A DNA stretch of 64,000 nucleotides from Pegoplata infirma (taxonomy: Eukaryota; Arthropoda; Insecta; Diptera; Anthomyiidae): the NCBI GenBank assembly GCA_963921195.1, contig OY992540.1:9661266-9725265 (forward strand), read 5' to 3'. A program made the translations under genes and the position numbers. Shown one piece after another: positions 10,538-22,500 of the stretch. The notes under the pieces are model-generated. The model saw only the letters and a list, made by a program, of their open reading frames with translations, did not search any database and was not told the DNA's origin. Each line of letters opens with the position of its first letter. Position 1 is the stretch's first letter.

Positions 10538-13500
10538 GTAAGTAGAATTTAAATGAAATTTAAATAGAGAAATATTTTTAATTTTTTTTATTTAAATTAC
10601 AGAATCTTCTTAGCCTGAATCCTCGTGTCAAAACGAAATGTTCTGTGGTACCCACTACTGAGACAAAAGTTAATAAAAAACATTGGAAACGTAATACCGA
10701 TCGTAGTTGTGCAGTAAGTTTAATTAAACATTCGTTCGTTCTGTTAACACTTTTGAAAATCTGCACACAGAAAACAAATTTGCTAATTTCCAACTGAAAT
10801 TCAGTTGTTGCAACAAAAAATCGGTGGATGCATTTGAATTAAGGTTGAAACAACTAAATATCGGTATTTACAACAAAATTTTGTTATTACAACTGTCTTT
10901 TAATTGAAACAACTATAAAATTCGTTAGCCACATCAAAATGTAGTAGTAGCAACCGAATTTTGAGTTAATACAACTGAAAAATTCAGTTGAAAATTTATT
11001 CTTCTCTGTGTGTTAAGGGCAATGTTAACTTAACAGAAGTGAACAAAAAAACCGTTATATAAAATTCTATTAATGGGGCATTCCATTACAAATCGGACAC
11101 TTTGAAAAATTTTTTTTTAGATTTTCCCAATTTGTTAACTGTTTTTAGTACCCTTCGAAAACTCCTTCGTTGTAAATTTTCAGATTTTTTTGATGACCCG
11201 TTATCGAATTTTTAAAAATTGGTAGTAAAGACTCAGAATTCTTTTACTCATAACTTCTTCAATAATGGTCCAATTTCAATTTTTTTTTTTCAAAATTTTT
11301 GTTTTTTTACGTACTTTAAAAAAAAAGTCCCAAAAAATTCTTAAAAGCGCTCTAGTATGCGATTTTTAAGTTTTAAAATTTAAATCTCATTTTTGAAAAT
11401 GTTTGTACTCTTCAAAAAATTTAAAAAAATAGTAATAATCGTTATCCCACGATCCTCCTGGGCAAAAAAATTTGTAGAATCGATAGAAGTTTTACACAAA
11501 AAAATTTCAAAAAAATCGAAGAGTACAAACATTTTCAAAAATGAGATTTAAATTTTAAAACTTAAAAATCGCGTACTAGAGATTTTTTTTAAAAAGTACG
11601 TAAAAAAACAAAAATTTTGAAAAAAAAAATTGAAATTTGGACCATTATTGAAGAAGTTATGAGTAAAATAAGTTTGAGTAAAGGAACAAACTACCAATTT
11701 TTAAAAATTCGATATCTTTTGAACGGGGCATCAAAAAATCTGAAAATTTACCACGAAGGAGTTTTTGAAGGGTACTAAAAACTGTAAACAAATTGGGAAA
11801 ATCTAAAAAAAATTTTTTTTTAAAGTGTCCGATTTGACATGGAATGCCCCAAATATATACTTAATGTTGTATTTATTCGACTTTTAAATTTGTAATGTAA
11901 ATAAAAAATTTGAGCTCGAGCTTTGTTGTTTTAAATAATTTTTATTTTATTTCTCTGATATGTCGAAATTCATCGAATTTCATCCTAAGGGACACTTGTA
12001 AAAATGACACACACAAAATTAACTTTACGCTATAGTTGATTTAATATCGTCGTATGGTATTGCACTGTGTTTGTGTAATTTTTACAAGTGTCCCTGAGGA
12101 TGAAATTCGATGAATTTTGAAATTTCGGAGAAATAAAATAAAAATTATTTAAAACAAAAGACCTCGAGCTCAATTATTTCATTTACTCTCTAAATATATT
12201 CTAAATTCTTTAAATTATTTTTCTCCCCCACAATAGTCTGGTCCAAAACTCAACAACAACTTTGAGGATATTAAACATACTACTCTCTCTGAAAGAGCTG
12301 CCCTTAAAGAAGCTGCCAGATGTTTAAAATGTGCTGATGCTCCTTGCCAAAAATCTTGTCCCACCCAATTGGACGTCAAGAGTTTTATTACTAGCATTGC
12401 CAATAAAAATTATTATGGTGCTGCCAAAGCTATTTTCTCCGATAATCCTTTGGGTCTAACTTGTGGCATGGTATGCCCTACTAGTGATTTATGTGTTGGC
12501 GGTTGTAATCTTCAAGCATCCGAAGAAGGTGCCATTAATATTGGTGGTCTACAACAATATGCTACTGATGTTTTCAAGCAAATGGGTGTTAGACAATTGG
12601 TACCACCCGGTACTGTAGCCCCTAAGCAGTTGGAAAAGAAAATTGCTTTGTTAGGTGGTGGTCCCGCCTCTCTGTCATGTGCTACATTTTTGGGTCGTTT
12701 GGGTTACAAAAATATTACCATTTATGAGAAACGTTCTTTCTTGGGTGGTTTGAGTTCTTCTGAAATTCCTCAATATCGTTTGCCGGTAGATGTGGTTAAT
12801 TTTGAAATTCAATTGGTTAAGGATTTGGGTGTTAAATTTGAGACTAATAGAGCACTTTCGACAAATGATATAACTGTTAAGGTAAGTGAAAAAATTATGT
12901 ATTGAAATATAAGAAATTATTTGTACACAGAAAAAAAAAAATTTAGTAAATTTGCAATACTATTGAGTAAAAAATTACTCAATTTTGCACCAGTAAACGA
13001 TTTAATAGTATTGAGTAAATTATTAATAAAAATTAATTAAATGCATGAAAAACATTTTTAGTAAATTTTTAATTGACACAATTAAAACTTTACTCAAAAT
13101 TTTTCGGTTTTATACCCTCCAACTAGGGTTGCCAGACGGCCTGGAATGGCCTGGATTTTCCAGTTATTTGAGGTCTGGTCCAGTTTCCAGTTGAAACATA
13201 ATTTATCCAGCTGAAAAAAAGATTTCTTTTATTTTAACAATTATTTTTTTTATTAAATATTTTTTACAATTATTTGGGACTACTTTTTGAATAAAACATT
13301 AATCATAAATATAACATAAATGCCTCTTTTGTGTACGGAAAATGTGCTCCTTTTGCTGCATTTTCACAAATTTTTTTACAACTTTTTCGAGCATTTCAGC
13401 CAGTCTAGCGTTGTTTGCGGCACGAATGTTTTCGTCGATGATTTAAGGTGCACATTTTGCTTTTAAAATAACCCCACAAAATATGTCTGGATGGGTCAAA

Positions 13501-16500
13501 TCTGCAAATGATGTTCAGTTGAAGTCGCTCTTTTTTAACTTCGCACATCCCGGAAATTTTAACTGTCCTCCTATATTTCCAAATTTGAGCACTTTGGACT
13601 TAATTTTGTGTTATTTAAAAAGAAATATATACTCTAACAATCCTCAGGCCGATGACGAAAAAGTAATAGAAATGCTTAAAAAAGGCACATTTTGCCGTGT
13701 CAAATAGACGGCCATTTAGTCCAAAACGGCCATTTAGTCCAAAATAAAAATATGTGTCTCACATATGAAAATCGGTTGTTTTTTTTCTTCAAATTATTAA
13801 AAAAAAAGTTCCCAGCAGAAATTTTGCTGAACGTTCAGCAGCTTTTGGAAGGGGAACTTGAGTAAAGGAGCGCATCCAATTGCGCTGAATTCATGCATGA
13901 TTCCCTAAGGCGATGTCCCACTTTAGAGCGCTAGTTGGATACACAGAAACAGCGCTCTTTAGATGCACTGAAATCACGTGTCTTTAGAGCGCTGATTTAA
14001 GCAGAATAAAGATGCTGTAAATTCATGTATCTTTTTAGCGCTGATTTAAGCAGATTAAAGATGCAGTGAACTCATGTATCTTTGTAGAGCTGATTTAAGC
14101 AGAATAAAGATGCTATAAGTTCAAAGTTGAAATCAAATAACTAAAATTTAAAAAAATATAACAAAAAAATTCATTCGTTTTACTTTACAAAACTTTATTT
14201 ATGTGAAACAAAATGAAAAAAAAAAATCGGAAGTGAACATCAAAAAAATATCGGAAATTTTCATTTTCACATTTTTTATGGGATTTTTTTTGGGAACAGC
14301 GGTCAAAGATGCTATGATTGAAGCGCTCTTTGCAGCGCTGATTAATGCGCAATAATGATGCAGTCAAATCATGTGTCTTTGTCTAAAACTCATGTTTTTT
14401 TTATTCAAAAAGTGTTAAAAATATTAAAAAGGAAAGCAAGTGTGAAATTTTATCAAAAAATAGTTACACATACCCAGCAAAATGTTCGATTCCAAAGAAT
14501 CGGTTGTGGAATCAACTATACTACCCTGCAATCGATTCTACTATGCATTGCATCATCGATGATTTTTGTTTGAGATTGTCACGAAAGCAATACATCCTTT
14601 TCCTCCAAACTAGAACACTTATCTGTTCTTCGGAATCTATTCTAGAATATGTTGCATATAGTGGTACAAGAAGGGATTCCGCGATTTTTTAACGGTTACA
14701 TATCTGTTCCATGTAATGAATTATGGAACCAGTTCTGAATAATTAAATGAAATTTTTTTTAAAAAATTTTATTTTTTTTTCTTTACAAAAAATTTGAAAA
14801 CTAAATACACAAGTACATATAAACTTACAATAATTTTACCACAATAATCTTATTAAGAAAAAATCTATAGACTCAGAATCTGAGACTTTTTCTATAAGAA
14901 AAATGTTCCAGAATCTGAGACTTTTTCTATAGGAAAAATTTCTCAGAATCTAATACTTTTTCTATAGGAAAAATTTCTCAGAATCTGAGACTTTTTCTAT
15001 ATTCTAAAAAATGTCTCAGATTCTAAGACTTTTTGTACAGGAAGAACGTCTAAGATTCTAAGACATTTTTACTTTAGAAAAAGTCTCAGATTCTGAGACA
15101 TTTTTCCTATAGAAAAAGTCTCAGATTCTGAGACATTTTTCCTATAGAAAAAGTCTCAGATTCTGAGACATTTTTCCTATAGAAAAAGTCTCAGATTCTG
15201 AGACATTTTTCCTATAGAAAAAGTCTCAGATTCTGAGACATTTTTCCTATAGAAAAAGTCTCAGATTCTGAGACATTTTTCCTATAGAAAAAGTCTCAGA
15301 TTCTGAGACATTTTTCCTATAGAAAAAGTCTCAGATTCTGAGACATTTTTCCTATAGAAAAAGTCTCAGATGCTGAGACATTTTTCCTATAGAAAAAGTC
15401 TCAGATTCTGAGACATTTTTCCTATAGAAAAAGTCTCAGATTCTGAGACATTTTTCCTACAGAAAAAGTCTCAGATTCTGAGACATTTTTCCTATAGAAA
15501 AAGTCTCAGATTCTGAGACATTTTTCCTATAGAAAAAGTCTCAGATTCTGAGACATTTTTCCTATAGAAAAAGTCTCAGATTCTGAGACATTTTTCCTAT
15601 AGAAAAAGTCTCAGATTCTGAGACATTTTTCCTATAGAAAAAGTCTCAGATTCTGAGACATTTTTCCTATAGAAAAAGTCTCAGATTCTGAGACATTTTT
15701 CCTATAGAAAAAGTCTCAGATTCTGAGACATTTTTCCTATAGAAAAAGTCTCAGATTCTGAGACATTTTTCCTATAGAAAAAGTCTCAGATTCTGAGACA
15801 TTTTTCCTATAGAAAAAGTCTCAGATTCTGAGACATTTTTCCTATAGAAAAAGTCTCAGATTCTGAGACATTTTTCCTATAGAAAAAGTCTCAGATTCTG
15901 AGACATTTTTCCTATAGAAAAAGTCTCAGATTCTGAGACATTTTTCCTATAGAAAAAGTCTCAGATTCTGAGACATTTTTCCTATAGAAAAAGTCTCAGA
16001 TTCTGAGACATTTTTCCTATAGAAAAAGTCTCAGATTCTGAGACATTTTTCCTATAGAAAAAGTCTCAGATTCTGAGACATTTTTCCTATAGAAAAAGTC
16101 TCAGATTCTGAGACATTTTTCCTATAGAAAAAGTCTCAGATTCTGAGACATTTTTCCTATAGAAAAAGTCTCAGATTCTGAGACATTTTTCCTATAGAAA
16201 AAGTCTCAGATTCTGAGACATTTTTCCTATAGAAAAAGTCTCAGATTCTGAGACATTTTTCCTATAGAAAAAGTCTCAGATTCTGAGACAATTTTCCTAT
16301 AGAAAAAGTCTCAGATTCTGAGACAATTTTCCTATAGAAAAAGTCTGATTCTGAGACATTTTTCCTATAGAAAAAGTCTCAGATTCTGAGACATTTTTCC
16401 TATAGAAAAAGTCTCAGATTCTGAGACATTTTTCCTATAGAAAAAGTCTCAGATTCTGAGACATTTTTCCTATAGAAAAAGTCTCAGATTCTGAGACATT

Positions 16501-19500
16501 TTTCTTATAGAAAAAGTCTCAGATTCCAAGACATTTTTCCTATAGAAAAAGTCTCAGATTCTGAGGCATTTTTCCTATAGAAAAAGTCTCAGATTCTGAG
16601 GCATTTTTCCTATAGAAAAAGTCTCAGATTCTGAGACATTTTTCCTATAGAAAAAGTCTCAGATTTTGAGACATTTTTCCTATATAAAAAGTCTCAGATT
16701 CTAAGACATTTTTCCTACAGAAAAAGTCTCAGATTCTGAGATAATTTTCCTATAGAAAAAGTCTCAGATTCTGAGACATTTTTCCTATAGAAAAAGTCTC
16801 AGATTCTGAGACATTTTTCCTATAGAAAATGTCTCTCAGGTTCTGAAACATTTAAAACTTTTTATACCTATCAAAAATTATGTTAAACTATGGATACATA
16901 CATGCTACAACCTTGATAATTCCTTTACAATGAATATTATATCCCACGCTTCTAGTTTTGAGAAAATGGATAGAATATGCTTCTTAATATTTCCATGAGT
17001 ATAACCGACAGCATCAGTTCTCCTAAATTACATATTAAAATATGTATTTTTTTGCAATCTGAAAGAAACCATAAAACAAATTGTAAGTACCACATACATA
17101 TACCAAATTAAGATGTGTACTTACGTTATTTCTGCCATATGAGGCATTCCACACCAAATGTCCCGCTACAGAAAAACATGTGTCCCTTAAATTTCTGAAT
17201 AGGTTGTTTGGATAGCCCAATATGTAACTAAGAAAATTGCGTTTTTGGTTTTTCAAATTTTCGAAAACTGGGCTTAGGAGGCGTGGTCAAATATTGGAAA
17301 AATGGTAAAATTTGTGGCGAGTTGCCTTGATTAAATATTTATCACATTAAAACGGAATGCACCACAATGTCAAAAATTTACGTTCTTATATAGTTTTGTA
17401 TGGGCTATCGAAAAAAATATTTTTTTTTGGAAAATTTTCAGAACCCGTTCTGAAATTTGACTTTTTTTAAAAAAGTCAATTTATCAAAAATCCGGCCACT
17501 TTTTTTTTTCTATTTTATTTATTTTTTTAAAAGTTTAGATGTTTGTCCATCCACACAAAAAAAATCAGAAACACGTTCATCTTTTTTTTCGAGAAAATCG
17601 CATTTGAACTTTAAATTTCATAACAATTTTGTTATTTGCTTGTATTTCTTTGTTTTAAAGTTGCGAATGAGTAATATTAATTACATAAATATTCGTCATA
17701 CGCTCTGTTGACTCAAGAAAATACAAGCAAATTACTAAATTGTTATGAAATTTAAAGTTTAAATGCGATTTTCTCGAAAAAAAAGATGAACGTGTTTCTG
17801 ATTCTTTTTGTGTGGATGGACAAACATCTAAACTTTTAAAAAAATAAATAAAAAAGAAAAAAAAAAGTGGCCGGATTTTTGATAAATTGACTTTTTTAAA
17901 AAATGGAAAATTTCAGAATGGGTTCTGAAAATTTTCCAAAAAAAAATTTTTAATCGATAGCCCATACAAAACTATATAAGACTGTAAATTTTTGAGATTG
18001 TGGTGCATTCCGTTTTAATGTGATAAATATTTAATCAAGGCAACTCGCCACAAATTTGACCATTTTTCCAATATTTGACCACGCCTCCTAGGCCCAGTTT
18101 TTGAAAAATTGAAAAACCAAAAACGCAATTTTCTAAGTTCCATATAGGGCTATCCATACCACCTATTCAGAAGTTTACGGTACACATGTTTTTTTTCGCT
18201 GGACATTTGGTGTGGAATGCCTCATATGTATCCAGAATGTATTTAAAAGCACAATTAGTGCGGCGAAAATCAAAAATTTTGTCCACAAAAAGATAACAAA
18301 TAAATTGTTTTTTTTTTTTAATTTTATTTTTCTGTTTGACATTTTTTTCAAAAATTATAAGTTTTTTTATTGATTCCGTGGAAACAGTAGAGGAATGGAG
18401 TAACATTACTGAGGAATCTATTCCAGAATACATTGCCAAAGAAACGATTCCATAAAATTTTGCTGGGATTATAAGTTTTATATAAAAAATCTTAAAAAAA
18501 AAATGAAATTTTTTCCCCTTCCTTTTACTGCATCCCTAAGAGCGCTCTTGGGATGCGCTACGGTATGCTATAAACAGATGCTGTGTCGCCAAAATCTCGA
18601 TTTATTTCTGCTGGGTTATGTGTGGGCCCAGTTACTTTTTCAAAATCCAGCTGAAAATTTTCCATTATCCAGTTATTTGACTTCTAGTATCTGGCAACCC
18701 TACCTCCAACTACAATATGGGGGTATACTAACTTTGTCATTCCTTGGGTAACGCATTAAAATATCGGTCTAGGACCCCAAAAAGTATATATATTTTTGAT
18801 CAGTGATCGGTTCTAAGACATTCTTGCGATGTCCGTCCTTCTGTCCGTCTGTAGTTAACACGATGCAGTCCAAAATAAAAGAGATAGGCTCCCGACATTT
18901 ATCACGAATATGTCTTATGTTCCTAGGCAGGTTAAGTTCGTAAAAATCGGACCAGGGGGAAAAAAGTTCCCCATTGAAGAACTAAACCAACCTCTGAAAA
19001 ATACCACTTTTTTACATCTTTTTATGTGTTTTTGTTTAACAAATGCCACATTTTTATGCTACAAGAAGTTCAAAATCCTGCATTTGGACCCAGAGAATTA
19101 GAAAATTTATTTTTTTTCGGTCCGTGGAATAAATATTTTTATTAAAATAATGATAAACTTGTATTTCTTTAGTGCAAAAAGAATAAGAATGAATTTTTGA
19201 ACACATATTCGGTCCGCCCCTCTTTTATGGGCGTGGAATAATTTATTTTTTTAATAATGATAAACTTGTCTTTCTTTAGTGCAAAATGCATAAAAATTAA
19301 TTTTTAAACACATAATCGAGAGAAAATTTGCCCACCCCAATTAGCACAACCGACCCCCCCCCCCAAAATATAAAACGCCCCTGCAATTTTTTTTTTTGCA
19401 TGTTGGAGGGTATTAAAGATTCGGCACAGCCGAATTTAACACTCTTACTTGTTTTTTTTTTTAATGTTGGTAACCCGGGTAAAAATGAAATATATATGAT

Positions 19501-22500
19501 CATATATGAAGATATGATAATATATGGTTATATAAATCCATATATGATCCATATATCTTCATATATGATCATATATATTTCATTTTCACCCGGGAATATT
19601 ATTCGAGTAACAATTCTTTTCCGAGTTCCAACTGCTCCTTTTTGTAAATACTTTTAAGAATTGCTTTAAAATTCGTTAAATATCAATTGAAATGCAGAAA
19701 AGATCAATTCAAATTCTTAAAAATTTAGAATTGAAATTCAAACAGATCAAAAATTCTGCACTCAAAATAATTACTCTGTTAAATACTCTGTAAAATGACT
19801 GTAAGTTCAATTCGACAGATATTTGACAAAGTTATCTGTCGAAATACAGATTTTAAGAAAATACTTCGTATTTTCTTGTGACCGAAAAACAAAATTTTGT
19901 AAAATTGGAGTTACTCGCTAAAAACTTGTAATTTTCAAAAAAAAAAAAAGGTAAATTTACAATTTGGAAGCATTAAAGCGGGAAAATTTAACAAAATTTT
20001 AATTAATTTAATTTTAATTAATGTTTTTGAAGCAGAGAAGTTTTACTCATAAAATGGATTTAACTAAAACTTTGTAAATTTACAGTTTTTTTTTTGTAAA
20101 ATTTTGAACTCATAAATGCATTTAACTAAAACTTTGTTAATTTACAGAGTTTTTTGGTAAAATTCTTCTTGGTTTTATCAGTATTTTACAGATAATTCTG
20201 TAAATTTACAGTTTTTTTTTTGATCGAAATTATTTTACAGAGTTTTCTTCGTAAAATAACAAAAAATCTTGCTGGTTGGAAATCTATGGTATTTTCTGCT
20301 GGCTCAGCAGAGTATCTCTGTAATTTAACAGAGTGATTATTTTGAGTGTGTGAAAACAGTGAAAAATTAATTAAAATTTGAAAAATAAAACTGAAACCCG
20401 AATAAATTCTAGATAAAATTTAAAAATGTTTAAAGAAAATTGTACCGATATGCTTTAAAATTCAATTGTTGTTCTTCTAGTTTCTAGTGTCTACCTTGAA
20501 ATCCCCGCGATATTGTTCATATATTGATATTTTCGAATATCTAATGATATTTTTAGTTATTAAACTTTTCGAATTTCAATTAGGCCTTTCGAAGTCGTAG
20601 ATTTTCTAATTTTAATTACAGTGTTCGACATCAAAAAAATCCCAGCGAAATGGTCCTTATAGATGGTCCTTATATAGATTTTGGTCTCCTGATTCCAAAT
20701 CTGCCATCCAAATTGTTCTAGCACGTAACGTTTTAAAGATATTCGCTGTTAAAAAGTAAAAAAACAATATTTTAGCATTTTTGGGGGTCCACTGTTACAT
20801 ATTCTTACGTTGCTTCCTCAAAAGGGGCCTTTATTTTAGATAAAATGGACCTCCTGTCTTCAAAACTGTTATCAATATTTTTCTAGCATGTTCCGTTTTT
20901 GAGATATTCGCGTTTGAAAATTTTAGTGCGATTTAAAAAGAATATAAATGCTTTACAGTGGAGTTTGAGTTTTTCAAACGACAATATTTCAAAAACGGTA
21001 CGTGTTAGACAAATTTGGATGGCAGATTTGGAATCAAGGGGTCTCATTTATAATAAATCAAGTCCTATTTTGTGTGAGCAACTTAAGAATACGTTACAGG
21101 GAAGACCCAAAAAGTGCTAAATTAGCGTTTTTTTAATATTCAAACGCGAATATCTTAAAAACCTTACGTGATAGAAAAATCTGGAAGGCAGATTTGGAAT
21201 CAGGAGGTCAAAAACTATTTAATTCGTGTATTCTGATTCATGGGAGTGCGAATTTCTATGAATTTGTGCAAAAGTGTTATCAATAGAATATTTTTAAAAT
21301 TTAATCCCCTAATGTAACTTTTAATTGACATCACAAACAAAAGAGAGGTCGATTTTGAAAATTTATATTGTGCTCTTCTTTATTACCTACTTTCTTTTGT
21401 TTATAAATATGCGAAAAATGAATTTAAAAACCAAAGAATTATGAATAAACCTGTGCAATGTAAGCTTTCAAAATCGATACTCTCTTGTTTGTAAGTGATG
21501 ATGCCAAAAAGAGGACTTGGGCATTAGAGGGTTAACTGCATAATTTTTGAATTTATGATTTTCGATTAATTTGTTAATAACTTCACTGTTTCTATATTTT
21601 TAGGATCTCTTATCCACCGATCATGTTGTATTCTTGGGTATTGGTCTACCAGAACCTAAATTAAATCCCATTTTTAAAGACTTAAATGAAAATATGGGTT
21701 TCTTTACCTCTAAGAGTTTTCTACCCAAGGTAGCTAATGGTTCCAAACCTGGTCTCTGTGCTTGTAAAGCCAGTCAAGCTTTACCTCAACTTTTTGGCAA
21801 TGTAATTGTGCTTGGTGCTGGCGATACTGCATTTGATTGTGCTACTTCTGCCTTAAGATGTGGAGCTAAACGTGTATTTGTAGTATTCCGTAAAGGTTCC
21901 TCTGGAATACGTGCTGTACCCGAAGAAGTTGAATTGGCTCGTGAAGAGAAATGTGAATTCTTACCATATCTGTCGCCACGTAAAGTTTTAGTAAAAGACA
22001 ATAAGATAACTGGCATGGAATTCTGTCGTACCGAACAGGATGAAAATGATGAATGGATAGAAGATGAAGAGCAGACTACAAAATTAAAGGCCAACTTTAT
22101 TATTTCTGCATTTGGTTCGGGTTTGTATGATCCTGAGGTAGTAGAAGCTATGGCTCCGGTAGAATTGGATAAATGGTGTATGCCTAAACTGAATTCTAAA
22201 ACATTGCAATCTTCTGTGCCTCAAGTATTTTGTGGTGGTGATTTAGCGGGTTCAGCTGATACTACTGTGGAATCTGTTAATGATGGTAAAATTGCTGCTT
22301 GGGGTATTCACTGTCATTTACAAGGTTTACCTGTAGAGACACCAGCTGAATTACCCTTATTTTATACCGATATTGATAATGTTGATATCTCTGTGGAAAT
22401 GTGTGGCATTAAATTTGAAAATCCGTTTGGTTTGGCCTCAGCCCCTCCCACCACAAGTGCTGCCATGATACGACGAGCTTTTGAACAAGGTTGGGGTTTT

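Larger units (their letters stand above)
14473..18467. mobile_element. Nested element with CCCAGCAAAAT ends
   Basis: CCCAGCAAAAT at 14473 and ATTTTGCTGGG ending at 18467 are exact inverses, with GATTCCA words just inside on both sides. It encloses the 35-bp array and a 1.1-kb palindrome, and itself lies within the hAT-like composite. The target duplication is not clear. Confidence 0.5.
13124..18702. mobile_element. hAT-like composite element with perfect 13-bp TIRs and 8-bp target duplication
   Basis: TAGGGTTGCCAGA (13124-13136) and TCTGGCAACCCTA (18690-18702) are exact inverses, flanked by the duplicated octamer CCTCCAAC (13116-13123, 18703-18710). Short TIRs of this type with 8-bp duplications are typical of hAT transposons. 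The 5.6 kb holds a decayed transposase fragment of another type, a tandem repeat, a nested CCCAGCAAAAT element, the 35-bp array and a 1.1-kb palindrome, but no hAT transposase. Confidence 0.85.
13108..19453 (+). mobile_element. mini-me/DINE-type repeat, split by a hAT-like insertion
   Basis: The left end TTTTATACCCTCCAAC stops at 13123 and the remainder resumes at 18703 with CCTCCAACTACAATATGGGGG. Then come the (TA)n tract, TTGATCAGTGATCG, the GTCC/GTCT microsatellite at 18833-18850, and the end hairpin ATTCGGCACAGCCGAAT near 19419-19435 before TTAACACTCTTACTTG. The paired (TA)n and GTCY tracts are the hallmark of dipteran mini-me elements. Confidence 0.75.

Noticed and set aside
14866..16850. 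CRISPR-like array
   Set aside because: Units abut without unique spacers, the genome is eukaryotic, and no cas genes are present. It is a minisatellite.
17457..17711. 84-codon frame in the 17136-18228 palindrome, and the similar one at 57028-57318
   Set aside because: Mostly poly-F/K from T/A runs in palindrome arms. Not conserved between copies except through DNA identity.
19328..19657. 109-codon frame
   Set aside because: Runs through the end of a mini-me, poly(T) and the ATATATGATC palindrome; no protein-like composition.
21634..21634. Translation start for the DPYD central region
   Set aside because: This codon is TTG inside exon 4. A splice acceptor at 21603 and phase-0 continuation from exon 3 show it is internal.
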